A DNA stretch of 64,000 nucleotides from assembly GCA_026874595.1 (NCBI GenBank), contig CM049314.1:36625229-36689228 (forward strand), written 5' to 3'. Shown here in pieces: positions 49,030 to 62,560 of the stretch. The translations under genes and the position numbers were made by a program. The stretch comes from Sipunculus nudus (lineage: Eukaryota > Annelida > Sipuncula > Golfingiida > Sipunculidae). The notes beneath the pieces are model-generated. The model searched no databases. It had not been told where the DNA came from and was given only the letters and a program-made list of their open reading frames with translations. Position 1 is the first letter of the stretch. Each line of letters begins with the position of its first letter.

Positions 49030-49720
49030 TTTATAGTTCACCTGACATTCAGTCATGCTGTGCTACAGTGACGGGTCTTTGTCCGTCGTCCTTCCGTCCG
49101 TCCGTCCGTTAGCAGGGCACAAATCGTAACCGTAAGGGCTACGATCATGAACCCTATGCAAACTTAGAGGTTCGAAAAAGATCTCCTTTCAAATCTGTAA
49201 ATAGGTTACTACGGCCTATATTCTTTGAGTTACGGGTTGTGTTTGCACCTCCACCGAATTAATTTTTATAGCCAATATTTTCATCCAAAAACTTCCATCT
49301 TTCACATACGGCTCACCTACAAACAGGGGAAAAAACATAAGTATCTTGAGATCACAAGGTCAAAGGTCAAGTTCACAGCACCCACTTCCTTCGTGAAATC
49401 CTTTTAAGGCAAACGTTTCAACCTATACCTTCCATCTGTCATATATGGCTTACCTACCTGGAGGGGAAGAACCCTGTTGATGTTGAGTTCAAAAGGTCAG
49501 AGGTCAAGGTCACAATACTAAATTGTTCCAAATGCTTGTGAACATATTTTAAGCAAAGCTGTTCATCTCAAACCTTCAGTCTTTCACATATGCCTAATCT
49601 ATGCATCAGTCAATTTGGTCCAAACTTCATATTTATGGGTCTTTTTGCTTGAATAAATAATTGATTGATTTTGGGATCAGCTGTTCAGTAGGCTCAAGGT
49701 TGCAGGTCAAAGTTATTCAC
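49030..49720 (+). repeat. Hairpin-headed repeat with GTCCGTC run
   Basis: Head AGTTCACCTGACATTCAGTCATG, then TTTGTCCGTCGTCCTTCCG and GCAGGGCACAAATCGTAACC, then GGTCAAAGGTCAAG-type blocks. It is the + orientation relative of 39360-39785. Confidence 0.65.
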
Positions 49721-50732
49721 ACATTGGTTGCCATGTGATTACTCCAGTTTCAAGTGGTAAGTAGTTACCCATCAATCTGGAAAGAATCCAATCGGTATAT
49801 GGGCAAAAGGCCAAGGTCATAGGGCAGGGATGTTCACAATAAAAATTTACTTTGTAGACAATCTCTATTTTTCTTGTATATATAACTATTGCACTCCAAC
49901 TGGTACATCTCACTGTGTTGCCGTAATTGTGAGCGACATTTGTAATATATGACTCCCTTTTGTCTCAGCACATTGAATGATAAGAACATCATTATTGCAT
50001 AACAAAAACATTCTGTTGCCGGGAGTATTACTAAATGCTTCAGCCAGAGATTAAGACCATGAGAGTATTGTATTAAGGTTTAGCTACTGATTTGTAAGAT
50101 GATGGGAACATTTTGCAGTTTATTTTATGGATTCATGGCAATAAACTTAGTTTCCTAGATATCTAAATATGTTTTATATAAATCATCAGATATACCAGCA
50201 AGTGTTTGTTCTGATAATATGTGGGTCTTGACTTTGATTTAGGATGGCTTTATTTGTTTTACAAGACTCTTAGTGATGCTTTCTGCATTTTTTTCTTTCA
50301 GGTTTTGCAATTTACCTACCCTACTGACCCCACTAAAAAGCAAGATGATAATTAAAAAATATTGGACTTACACTTTTTAAATTTGCATGTCAATAAATCT
50401 GATATGAGAGCTCTCCAACCTGATCATGCCTTTTGGATGGTTTTGGACATTCATAACTGTGACATTCTTTGGAGCAATTGCCACAAGTTTGGTCTCTTAT
50501 TGGAGGATGTGTGATATCAAATGTAAGACTTGTCAGAAATCCATTATATCTTATATATATTATATCATTATATATTTTTAAATTATGTTCAAGAACGTAT
50601 TTCAAGAACTGTTAAAGTGAATGCAGTGGGACGTATATTAATGTAATCAAGCAAAGGATTAGGTCAAAGATTTCTTAAAAATATGGCCATCATTTATGAA
50701 AGTTCCGCACAGTTGGTTCGTATTGAATAAAA

Positions 50733-50776
<44 letters not shown>

Positions 50777-51322
50777 ATACTGATATCATTCCCTGGAAAA
50801 TGGCAGCACGTTGACATCCTAACCTTATCCAAACTTTTAACTTTACATAATCTTGAATAAATAAATGGTTCTTTAAATAGACTGTTTTAACTTTATTGCA
50901 ATTTTACGTGTGCATTATGTATGCTGCCCTAAACCAAACATGCTGACTCCTTTTATCATTATATTCGGCCAACACGTTAACGGACATTCAGAGTTGGCTA
51001 GATTAATCACACTGCCCAACACTGAGAAGAAATTATTATTAGTATTGGGTAAGTTGGCTTCTTATACAATTAGGTTTCCTCCATTTCCATTTGCTTTGTA
51101 CTGATCATTATGAACAGGTTCTTCTGTTATGTAAAATAAATAATTTTATATGTTTTGACATCGGATGAACATATCGGCATCAACCCAGTTTTATGAAATT
51201 TCATCTTACAGGTGAATTTGAATTTATACAATCATATATAGAATATGAGAACTAAAAACATTTAATCAAGATAATCAGAGTCAAAAATATGCAACCTGAA
51301 TTTTTCACTTCCCCTGTTTCAG
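49721..51322. other. Intergenic, nothing recognised
   Basis: (TA)n with a short (TG)n at 50734-50778. Short ORFs at 50390 and 50910 have no support. Confidence 0.5.
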
Positions 51323-51399
51323 AGACAAAGTTAATTCAGGGAAGGATCAGCTTTGAGATTCGAAGAAGAACGACTGATGAATGAACGTGTAGTCTGCAG
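51323..51399 (+). other. Candidate 5'UTR exon of the 54.6-kb gene
   Basis: A 77-base segment lies between a strong acceptor (CACTTCCCCTGTTTCAG) and a good donor (CTGCAG|GTCAGT). It has no long ORF. The large gene's coding exon is itself preceded by an acceptor six bases before the ATG, so at least one upstream non-coding exon must exist on this strand. This is the best candidate I see, but 3.2 kb and a retroelement remnant separate them. Confidence 0.35.
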
Positions 51400-51829
51400 G
51401 TCAGTTTATTCTCATTTACACAATATGTCCCCTATAATTGTATTATAGGGAAAAGCAATAAAAGTAATTTTAATATTAGAAAACCATGTAATGGTTTTGT
51501 TCAAAGGTATGCTGCTGATAAAATATGACGTTTCAGATATATCTTCTAAAACTTCTTGACAGCTGACAAAAGGGACAGAATTGTGCCTTATATCTAAAAA
51601 AAAAAAACATTGCGCTCAAGTATGGATCCTCAGTCATTTGGTTTCCGGGATACATGCCTTTGAGCATTAACTTGTGAGTTCTGTTGAATCTCTCAACGGA
51701 CCCGTAATGTAACGATCTTAACTAATAACGTTTGCTGATCTCCACAATGGATCCGGATCGTTCATATCCTGCTTGCCATTCACATAACCTAGCATCCTGT
51801 CGCACTCTGCATCCTTTTTTTAAAATGTA

Positions 51830-52900
51830 TCAAGCTTTCCTACTAAGTATATGCAGTCTGTTCAAACATTGGCTCTAGTAAAGCCTCACCATGACTTTAA
51901 ACAGTCTTCATTTAACGTCGTTTCCAGACTTAGCCGCGCAACTGGTGTGTTATGAACTTTTGCTAACGAACAACCTGAGTCACACAATACTCTTGTTGGT
52001 TACTCGTTTGCTGACCCCTCAGAACCCGATTGTCGCAACCCGAATCTAAAATAACTGTTTCTACAGGTTTTAACCCAACTAAACTCTCAACTAATGCTGA
52101 AGAAGCACACTGTGCGCATCAGTCTACCTCTCCGCCAAATCGTTGATATCATTGATAGACCGACATTTCTTCTCCTTAGAGAAGACTTTTAGGTCTTTGC
52201 TGCAGGATTTGACGAACTGCTTCCGAAGCAGCAATCACTCAGAGCATCTAAGCTCTTCCCCACGCGTGATAACTCGGTCAAGTTATCTGGGAAACCGCTT
52301 TTCCTGACGGCAAGCTGACCCATCGACTCGTCTTTCCCGGGTAGACTCGAGCAAATCTTATCCCGATAACCAGCCTCAGTCATCCAATACCCATTTCAGA
52401 GCACCGCCTCTAAGTTATCATTACGAGACGCATTGCCGACAACAAGGAAAAAGGTATTAAGGGCTATACCCTTCAAAAATGTACTGAGATGAAACGCCAA
52501 TCTCTCACGTGGAAACTCTTGGCTCACCTCCAACCTCTCGAATCTATCGAGGAACGCATCCTCGAAGGATGTAGCTTTATCGCCTGAAACTGAGAGTGAG
52601 CAGCAACACGTAAAGATTCCTGCAGGATGTGATTCCCTAACCTGGCCAACTCTAACTCGTGTTCCCTGAGCATTAGCCGTCTCTCCACGCTTTCTGGTAC
52701 GCGCATCCGGGATCCCGTTCCTGTGCCTCAGTCTCCCCTCACAGGTGTTACCTGCTCATGATCAATCTGCTGTAGCTTCTCTCCCGCATAACCTAACGTT
52801 TTACCGCATTCTATGGCATCCGTCAACAGCTCCGTAGTGATTACCAAAAATTTACACGGCATAGACAAGTAAATCTATAGGATGTCACCACGGAACCGCT
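51830..52900 (-). pseudogene. Broken LTR-retrotransposon gag/protease remnant
   Basis: Minus-strand frames contain, in order from the right, a charged helical stretch (about 52710-52570), a gag-like FEDAFLDRFERLEV and ERLAFHLSTFLKGIAL segment (about 52560-52450), a TEAGYRDKICSSLPGK segment (about 52383-52330), and a CDSGCSLAKVH segment (about 51980-51945) resembling a retropepsin active site. Frame changes separate them and no reverse transcriptase or LTR pair was found. This fits a decayed Ty3/Gypsy-type element. The region is GC-richer than its flanks. Confidence 0.6.
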
Positions 52901-53312
52901 AAACAACTAGTCCTACTAGGCAACCATCCAGTAATACTTTAACCCGTCTGTGTCACTACACGGACTAACCGACGGACACCCTGTCCCTAAAGCATCTACG
53001 TCACTACACAGACAAATCTAATCGACTTACGACGTCCCTATCTTATTACGATCCTCCATCGCGCTTATCTTCTGTACGGTGGCGCATGGGCGTCGAAAAG
53101 AAACCCAGATCAAAATCACAAATCACGGAAAGAAGTCGCTAAACTATTCGGTAATAAACCTTTGAGTTATTACTTGCGACAAAAGCAAGAAAAAAAATCA
53201 CTGCGTGCGACCAATTAACACTTGACAGTCTGTCGGTTCAGCATACCACGGGATAACTAAAAGAAAGACAAAAAAAAAAGGGGGGGGGACTAACCTCGTG
53301 CTGCAGGACAAG

Positions 53313-53351
53313 CACTACATGAGGATCCTACCGCAGGATCCTCATGTAGTG
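53313..53351. repeat. 17-bp perfect inverted repeat, 5-base loop
   Basis: CACTACATGAGGATCCT (53313-53329) and its exact reverse complement (53335-53351) enclose ACCGC. Either a foldback stem or the relic of a mobile-element end. A G run precedes it (53281-53288). Confidence 0.9.
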
Positions 53352-53814
53352 TTAACAGTTAATCTTCTTTATAGAACCTGATGTAGCTGGCAAAATAAAG
53401 TAACATGTAAAATTTACACTTATAAAGCAACAGTATCCGTGATTTGAGCTATCACTGAATCCTTTAAATCATTTATAAATCCATAGAATAACAAATGATC
53501 TGTTCATTAGTTCACACCCCTGTGGGAAAATACGCTTTAATCTATGCACAGACGACAGGGGGGTTACGGCCAATTGTACTCCCTCAAGGCAATGGTGAAA
53601 ATGCACAGTATTACAAGGATCTCAGAACACATAAATCGTCGGGGCTCTCCTTCAGCACACATAGCTATCAAAAATAACTTGACATCGGTTCACTGACAGT
53701 TTTCACTGAAGATATATGTAATATGGTCCCAGTACAATACACATGCAGCTGATAGACACGATGAATACGCCCTGAACTGAGTTTCTCATCAGCTAGCACC
53801 TTCACACCAAAACA

Positions 53815-54070
53815 CATGAATCTTGCCTGCCTATGCGTAATGTCCATAAGAATAGCACGGTGTATAACTGTGGACTACCAGGCTATGGCTGAAGTACCGT
53901 CAACAATATCACAGGTTTGGCTCCTTACTGGACATTACATCAATGGTCACAAGACAGTACATTAGGAATCTGGACTGCCCATACGTAACGTTCATAACAA
54001 CAGCACGGTGCCATAATTGTGGACTACCTAAATTGCCTCCCTCCAGGCTATACCTTAAGTATTGGGATGA
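53815..54070 (+). repeat. ~150-bp tandem duplication upstream of the large gene
   Basis: AATCTTGCCTGCCTATGCG / AATCTGGACTGCCCATACG, ATAGCACGGTGTATAACTG / ACAGCACGGTGCCATAATTG and GGCTATGGCTGAAGTA / GGCTATACCTTAAGTA occur in both units. A second, ~85-bp pair with ATGAATATGTAT lies at 54262-54420. Confidence 0.7.
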
Positions 54071-54589
54071 AAGTCACAGGTGATGCTTCTTGGCAAGTCC
54101 GCGTCGCACGAACATACAAAATCTCCAAACAACACATGCACAGAATGACATCTGAACCCAGGGCGAAGCAGACCACTCGGTTCCCTAGACACTTGTTCCC
54201 TTGCCGCGCCCTGAGCTAGCTTCTTTTCGTGGGCCAACCAGTGAATCTCGCCTTCACTCATTAATTCATTTCTATAATGAATATGTATCAACTTCGAGAG
54301 TAATAACAGGCCGACTTGTTAATCTGGCCTCACTAATAAATGCATCCTTCTGATGAATATGTATAAACTTCCGGAGTTTGATCGTTCCAAAGCTGGCCTC
54401 TTTAACTTGTGTTGACTAAGTGTAACATACAACTCCCTACTCCTTAATTTCTCCCAAGAAAAGTTCACAAAAAACTTCACTTCCCTTGCCTTCCCTCTAC
54501 CGGACAGTGTAGCTGTCATAGGCCTTCGGTGACAATGACAAAAGCAATTTATGGGTGATTTTTAACAATTTCCTTTCCTTGTTTTACAG

Positions 54590-57500
54590 GAAACTATGAG
54601 TGAAAGAACATTTGAAAGACCAGCTCTTGGCCGACCAGTGCAGCTCGGTATGCTCTATGACTGTCGTGATGACACCCTTATTCCTGGAATGACACTTTGG
54701 GATCCGGCAGTACTACAGAATGACCGAGACGTACGTCCCCAAAGAGGAGCTCAGTTCGATGTCATCACCTCCGACAGCATAGATGACAAGTCATCAGCCC
54801 TTAACATTGAAGCGTCTTTAAAGGCAAGTTTTCTAAGTGGTCTGGTGGAGGTAACTGGATCTGCTAAATACATAAACGACAAGAAAAAAACAATTCGTCA
54901 GTCTCGTCTAACTTTACATTACAGGGCAACAACTAGGTTCGAGCAACTGACCATGAAACATTTAGGTCGACACAATGTCCAGCATCCATATGTGTTTGAC
55001 CAGGGTATCGGTACACACGTCGTCACCGGTATCTTGTTTGGAGCGCAGGCGTTCTTTGTTTTTGATAGGTACTTAAACCAGGGAGAAAACGAAACGGAGG
55101 TTCAGGGACACCTGGATGTAATAATAAAGAAAATTCCTTTGGTTAACATTGAAGGTAAAGGAGATTTGAAACTAAATGACAGAGAAAAGGAGGAAACTGA
55201 AAAAATGCAGTGCAAATTTTATGGAGACTTTGCCTTAGAAAATAATCCAGCAAATTATTCAGAAGCAGTAACAATCTACACAAAACTTCCATCGATGCTT
55301 GGCAAGAATGGCGAGCTAGCAGTACCAATGACTGTGTGGCTGTATCCATTATCAAAATTGGATTCAAAAGCAGCAACACTTGTCCGTGAAATTAGTGTTA
55401 ACCTGATTAGCCAAACCCAGGATATTTTGGAATGTCTGGATAAATTTCAGGTCAAATGTGGCGATCTGAAAAATGGTCCTATCTGCAGTTACTTTCGAAA
55501 CTTTACCGAAAAGCTAGATGTAGGAAAGAAACAGATCGCCGAATTCAAACTTGCCTTACAACAGAAGCTTGCGCATGTCCTACCAAAAATTCGAGGAGGC
55601 AGAGAAGAAGAACAAGCCCTGTCGAGCGTACTTATTGAAATTGAAAAATCCCCGTTTAATCTACAAAATTTAGGAGTCTGGATTAAAAGTAAGGAGAAGG
55701 AAATGAATATTGTGAAAGCTTACATGAAAGACCTTAGTCGCTTCAAGGTGATTCGCTCAAGAGAAGAGATGGAGGAACTGGTGATAGATCCTAACAAGGA
55801 TCACTTGGTATGTTTTTCCTTCCCCTTTACGGGACATGATGATGAATATCTGAATCACATGATTCACTACAATAAAACACAAACATCAGGATCATACACC
55901 GTGCAGAAGGGGTGGTTTGATGATGCTTTATCCTCAAAGAAAATGCGATTACACGCAAGGCAGTTCAGCGAATTTGCAGAAGCAAACGACAAATCTGCAG
56001 AAACAATATCGGTAGTGATGGGTTTTGATGACTGGGATATAAAAGCCCAGGAAGGTGGCTCAGTGCTTCTATACCAACACGGGGTTCTCACTACGGATGA
56101 GTTTACACCACCAGGTAAACCTGGTAAACCGGAAATAACAAATATATGTCACGATGCAGTAACGATAAAGTGGTCAAAATCAGACCCTGGTTCTATAGGC
56201 ATACAAAATTATTTGATAAAATACAAAGAAGAAGCAAAAACTTCTAAATGGTCTGAACTGATGACTGATGATGAAACAAACAAAGCAACCGTATCAAACC
56301 TGAAACCCAATACAACCTACACATTCATCGTTGTCGCGGTGTCTGAGATAGGATTTGGCCAAGAAAGCGTGACAAGTGATCAGTCGAAGACCCTGGCAGC
56401 AGACCCGCCGTCTGGCGTTAAAAAGTACCAGAGCTCTAAGTCGAGTATCACTATTGTGTGGAATGAGCCTATGATTGTAGCCGAAGGGACGTCTGTGGTG
56501 AAATACTTCATCAAATACGAACTGGTCACAGACAACGTCGCTCCGGGACACAAAACTACAAAGGAAACAGAGGAATCAACCTGCCTATATACCATCGAGA
56601 ACCTTGAACCTGAGAAAACATACAGAATATGGGTATCTGCCGATTGTGGTAAAGATGGGACCAGCAAATGTTGTGATCCGATTGATATAATTACTCTTTC
56701 TGAAAGAAAATCAATGAAAACGGTAGCGACAGAATTAATAAAACATGCTGAAAAGATAAGCGATGGAGATCCATCTATCTATAAGGTGCCCCTTTCAACT
56801 GGAAGTTACACATCAGGAAATAAGTACCACACATATCATTTTGGCATGCAGACATTGGCAAATAGACGGCACAACGTAATCATGGTTGTCGGTGCAACAG
56901 GTGCAGGCAAGAGCACGCTGATCAACGGGATGATAAACTATGTATTAAAGGTAGACTGGAACGACCCATTTAGATTCAAGATTATATCTGAGCACGGTGA
57001 AAATATATCAGGTGGGCAGGCTCACAGTCAGACACAACTTATCACCTCATATACAATCCACCACCAAAGCGGACTCAACATTTCGTCCACATTAACAATC
57101 ATTGACACGCCCGGATTCGGAGACACACGGGGCATTGAAAGGGATAAGATTATCATTGATCAAATCAGAGAGTTCTTCTCCCAATCCTCGTTACACCATA
57201 TTGACCACATTGATGCGATAGGCTTTGTTGCGCAGGCGTCTCAGGGGAGATTGACCCATACTCAAAAGTATGTGTTTGATTCAATTCTAGCAATTTTTGG
57301 AAATGATATAGCACATAACATAATGTTACTTATCACCTTTGCTGATGGACAGAAGCCCCCGGTCATGGATGCAATAAAGGCGGCAGAAATTCCGTGTGGT
57401 ACTAACTTTTTTAAGTTTAACAATTCCGCACTTTTTGCTAACAACAGAGGAAGCCCGAGAAAGCCCGGAAATATTGATAACAGCACAGATGAAGATGAAT

Positions 57501-58402
57501 CGGATGATTATTTTGACAAAATGTTCTGGCAAATGGGGGTTCAGAGTATGAAGAAGTTCTTCTTTGCTCTAGACAAAGTGACGCCAAGAAGTTTGACCCT
57601 GACGAAAGAGGTTCTAGAAGAGCGCAAACGTCTTGAGGTCGCTGTAGAGGGTCTGCAACCTCAAATCCAGATGGGTTGTTGCAAACTGGAGGAACTCAGA
57701 AAGGAACAGAAGATTCTAGAACAACATGAAACAGAAATTGAGGCCAACAAGAATTTTAAGTATCAAGTGGACGTGCCAAAAAGTCGTAAAATTGACATAT
57801 GTGGAGAATTCATAACCAACTGCTCAAAGTGTCATTTTTCTTGCCACTACCCTTGTGCATTGGCGGATGATAAAGATAAAATAAGCTGTGCTGCTATGAA
57901 AAAAGGTACCTGCACTGTGTGTCCGGGCAAGTGCGTCTGGAATGTTCACTTCAACCAACGATATAGGTTTGAATATTACGAAGAAACAGAGACTAGGACA
58001 TACGCAGAGCTTGAAGAGAGGTACAGAGACGCGACCGGAAGAAAACTTACGGTTGAGCAAGTGATAAAGAAGCACCAAGAGGAGTTTCTCAGTGTCCAAA
58101 GATGCGTGTTTGAGCTTATAACACAGTCCCACAAAAGTCTGAAGCGCTTAGAAGAAATTGCATTGAGACCAAATCCTCTGAGCACAGTTGAGTATGTAGA
58201 CCTGCTCATTGAGGCTGAGAAACAAGAAGTAAAACCTGGTTGGCAGGCACGTATAAAAAATTTAGAGGATGTACGCAAACAAGCCGACATTCTCGGAAAA
58301 ATAAAACAGGCCAACTATAATCCATTTGAAAGCTATAAAAAGGAGTTCCATGGAAAACAAAGAGAGAATAAAGACAAAGCATGGTATAAGTTCTGGTAAT
58401 CT
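54590..58402 (+). CDS. Stonustoxin-domain/FN3/P-loop GTPase protein, 1267 aa, single coding exon
   Basis: The coding part is 54596-58399; an acceptor (CCTTGTTTTACAG) ends at 54589, six bases before the ATG. There is no signal peptide, so it is probably cytosolic. Residues ~8-255 resemble the N-terminal MACPF-like region of stonustoxin-family proteins (RPVQLGMLYDCRDD start, then TLWD). ~256-385 is helical. ~386-505 is thioredoxin-like. ~506-600 and ~603-700 are two fibronectin type III domains. ~755-950 is a P-loop GTPase with GATGAGKS at 766-773 and DTPG at 837-840. ~1005-1055 is a coiled coil. 1069-1113 is a Cys/His cluster. Animal relatives lacking the venom-type PRYSPRY end have this order. 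The role is unknown; a defence or membrane function is inferred. It is intact. Confidence 0.85.
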
Positions 58403-60314
58403 TCTACAGACAAGGCCGCTTTTATTACATATTAATTGAGTATATGGAAAAGGGCCACCTACACTGGGAAAAAGTGTTTATCTCATTTGTGTTAAGCCCG
58501 CAACTGTGACAGTATTGTTAGTGTCATATATCCACGGTTTTGTTTTCAACAAAACTGATTACGTCCTTTCGTTCAATTAGATTAGATTTAAGCCAAAGTC
58601 TATGACTAATTTAAAAGATACTGATATTTATTGACTTGACATAAGCCTTTTTTACACGATAATAATCTTATATACGATTAAGATGTTTATAAATGTTTTC
58701 CAGAAAGCACAATATGTCAGACCTTACTTAGGGACAGGCTTTATACATATTCACGTTGACAGGTTATGCTAATTGTCAGCAGATTTGAAAGTACTTTGAA
58801 GTGTGGAGTGAAGCTGTGTCATTTAGACCAAAACTATTGGTTTCTCATGCATGGTGTCAATGCTGCCTCCTCAATGATTGTTATATCTTTAATTAGAAGA
58901 ATGTATTAATTTGGAACTCTAGCTGCTCGGACATTTTTTTATAAGAAAGAAATAATGAAAATTTGCTAAAATTTCGTTTTGTTACGATGTGCGTTGACCT
59001 AAATAACAAACAATTCTGTCCTCGTCTCGTTGTTTTCTGATCACTTATTTTTTATAACAAACTTATAAAAAGGGTAAGACAAATCGTCCTCTCGCACTTA
59101 GAGGCCAAGGCCAAGCGTTCTCGGTCTTAAATTTTTTCTGCGACATAAAGACAAAGACAGGGTTTCAATGGAAAAAGCGTAAACTGGATTATGAATGATA
59201 AAATTCAAAATGCAGGCCTAATGAGAAATCGCAAAGGATTATATATTTCTTTAACACAGGATCATCAATATGCACAGGGAACATTTATGTTGAATAGAAA
59301 TTTTTCACCATAGGAAATGTATTGTTTATTTAAATGTTGTAAGGTGGAATGCATACATTTGTTTTAATATCCTTTTGTTCAGGACTGGAGAAGTCAAACT
59401 TTATTTCACGTATGCAAAATTTCTAGTAAGCTGTATTGTCAATTGTATTCTGATAAGGAATCAAGTACCTGCATGTTGGCTACAAATACAAAGTTTTAAC
59501 AATGGCATGTATGTATCGCTTTTTTGCTTATAATATTGTTAATGATTTCATATATGTTACGTAATAGTGATTGGCTGGTTTACAATGTAATGATGCTCCA
59601 GGGTAGTAACAATTATGTCATCTATAAAGATGTATTCACATTAGACTAGATTTCATGTGTTTCACTTTTAAAATTAGTTGCACACGAATCAGGCTGATCT
59701 TTAAGTATAGTTATCACTATTTTTTTTTATCAAGAATGTTGGGATTTCCCTTTTTCTTTTTTATATATTTTTGTTTCATATATTGGTAAATATGGATGAT
59801 ATGCATCCTAATGGAATAACTGTTTGCTGTGTAATCCTTGCTATGGATTTTTGTGGTTCTTACTCTGAATAACATATGAACTTTGTATCCCATTAATTTG
59901 CAAAAGAAAAGACTTGCCAAATTTATAAATAATCAAAAAGATTTGATATTCATCCCAGAGTTTTAGTCCCAGTTTGAACCATTATGTAAATTATAGTAAA
60001 ACAGCTACCATGGTAAATTGCAGGATATGACTGGAAAAGGCAGGATACATCTAAAATTACAAGATTTACTTCCAGAAAAAAGTCTGATAAATACTGCGAA
60101 CATGATAGAATGCTGACAAGACCACCATTTAGTCATTATCGAACATTTTATGCTTTGAATATATATTATGATTACCTCGCTGTAATTATCACTCTTGTGT
60201 CATTTCAGCATTCCTTTAGTGCATGTGCCTTAATAAAATGTTTAACTATATAATGTGATGATTCCAAGTAAAGTAATTAAATGCACTCATTTAAGGGTCG
60301 TTTTAATATATGAG
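58403..60314. other. 3' flank of the large gene
   Basis: AT-rich with no exon seen. An AATAAA at 60232-60237 is a possible but distant polyadenylation signal. The minus ORF at 59717-59920 is A/T-run derived. Confidence 0.4.
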
Positions 60315-60445
60315 CCTCTGGCGGATCCAAGATTTATGAAAAGAGGGTCCCACCAAAGAGGACTAATGACAAATATTTGAAAAAGGTTGCGACGGATGAA
60401 CAAGGGGCCCAGACCCCCTAGACTCCAACCTGGATCCGCTTCTGT
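60315..60445 (-). repeat. Family R1 repeat copy
   Basis: Reverse orientation, from GGCGGATCCAAGATTTATG to CCAACCTGGATCCGCTTC. See the copies at 27120 and 31458. Confidence 0.7.
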
Positions 60446-61552
60446 GTCTTTTATTAAATATTCATCAAGCTTATATATAATATATGATATATATATATAT
60501 AAATGAATTTCACTGTTTATTTGTTATTGTAAACTATATGGAAACTTCCGTATTTTCTTCAGTAAATACTTCTCTTGATATATAGATACGAGTGGCCAAC
60601 ATTTTTGAACCAGCGATGAAAGTGTATACTCTACTCTTTTAACACGGAGTAGGTAAATGCAGGTTGTATATCCTACCCTTTTTACATGGAGTAATGCAGG
60701 TTCTACATTTATTGTCATATCTCACTATTGTTATGGTGTTTTTATAAGTATGCTTTATTATTAATGTGATTGCCTGATTCAAGTGTATAGCAAGTGAGTT
60801 TACTGTATGGTATGTAAGTAAAGGAAAGTTGTTACCGAGTTAAGGAAATATTTTATAAGAAAGCTCTTTGAAATGTTACGTTAAAATCTGTTGTAAGAAA
60901 TCAGGTCAGTGTAGTGTCTTCAGTTAAAGCTTCTAAATGTTTTATTCCAGAGTAAATTAAACCTGCATATGGTGAATATATGAAGATATTAATGGCATTA
61001 CAATCACTATATCCCTGTCATAGGTTTGTCAGTTAAAATGCAATGCTTCCCTCATAAAGCATCTTAGCCATGTACAGCAAGTGTTATGATAACATTTTAT
61101 ATTTTTAAATTTTTGTGATTTTGTATGATCACAAAACAATTATATAAGAAGAGATATATTATTATATTAATGTATTATAAAGAATGTTCATCATGTATTG
61201 ACATCGCTTACTGTGTTAATTAAAAATTATGTATTATCTATTATGTATTATCACATAATAATCACATCAGATAATAGTTAATTTGACATGTGTATGATTG
61301 TATATCAATATTTTATATGTATAAAAGATCTGGGAAAATTTTTATAATTATAAAAACAACATGTGTGAATATTTGTAATTGGAAACGGAACCCCGTCAAA
61401 ATTAATAACTCTTGTCTGCTTGACTTAGAAAATCAAGAAACATTGATAAAGATTATAAATACTGACAGAGAATATTTAATTATCATTTAATAATTATCAT
61501 ATCTTAATTATACATAGAAATGTGCAGAACTATATGATCAAAATGTGTGCTT

Positions 61553-61623
<71 letters not shown>

Positions 61624-62079
61624 ATCGCTTCCATCTAAGGTCGTTCCTGTAACCTTTGTTGCCAATATAGACAGACTAACAGATGAAAAAAAGAACTGGA
61701 AACTAGTAACAGAAAAAAAACTAGAAAACTTGAAAACAAGTAACATACAACAGCGTAAAGTCTTTTAATGCATAATTCATACCTTGTCCTCTGGATACCT
61801 CTGGATAGACCTAGGGAAAATTGTTTTATGGATTGTTACATTATTTGAATAAAGGCTTCTTTTAACAAATGAGTTTTAATATTTAATGAGTTTTCAATCA
61901 CGTGAAATTGTTTGTGCTTGTTACCCTGAACTGCTATTATATCAAGAACACCTATTGTAAACGGAACACCTTTAATGATAGGGAGCGACAATGCATTTGA
62001 TCACGGGATCATCTGATGACGGTCAAGCATGATATAAACTGTATTATCTTTCATGGATTTTACAACTACTTATAATAAT
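60446..62079. other. Intergenic with (AT)n
   Basis: A long (AT)n tract spans 61553-61620. Nothing else recognised. Confidence 0.5.
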
Positions 62080-62560
62080 ACGCCCGTCACATATTTTGCG
62101 ACCTGTTGCCAAATTAAATTTGCGTGAATTTTGCAGAGAATATAATCCAAGTGAGAAACTGTATAGGTTTATTTTCATAATGAGCTTCATAAAGATCCAT
62201 CAGATTATTGGTAAGTCATCACGGAGTCACCAGTCTGGTGACCTCTGACCTCATTGAAAATGCATGAATCATGCTGGAAATCGAATTCATGCGTGATATT
62301 ATGTTGATAAATATTACTGTTGAGTTTTATAAAAAAAAAGTCCGGGTAAGTTATCGAGACGACACGACAATATCGCCTACGACCTCTGACCTTTTTAAAT
62401 ATGCGTGAATTTTGCCGATAATCGAATTCCGGTGAGATAATTTAGTTTAATGGTGAGTTTCGTGAAAATCCATAAAAGCCCCGGTTAGTTGTCGTGGCGA
62501 CACTGGTTGTTAACGGACTGACGGACCGATGGTATACCATAATATTTGTATGTGGCAATA
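62080..62560. repeat. Diverged tandem repeat, ~135-bp period
   Basis: Units with TGAGCTTCATAAAGATCCAT (62181), TGAGTTTTATAAAAA (62321) and TGAGTTTCGTGAAAATCCAT (62454) share GACCTCTGACC, GAATTTTGC and AATCGAATTC blocks, and end in ACGGACTGACGGACCGATGG. This is the tail sequence of bivalve tandem-core elements. Confidence 0.65.

Noticed and set aside
57976-58314. Antisense ORFs within the large gene (several between 55143 and 58314)
   Set aside because: Shadows of the 1267-residue coding frame.
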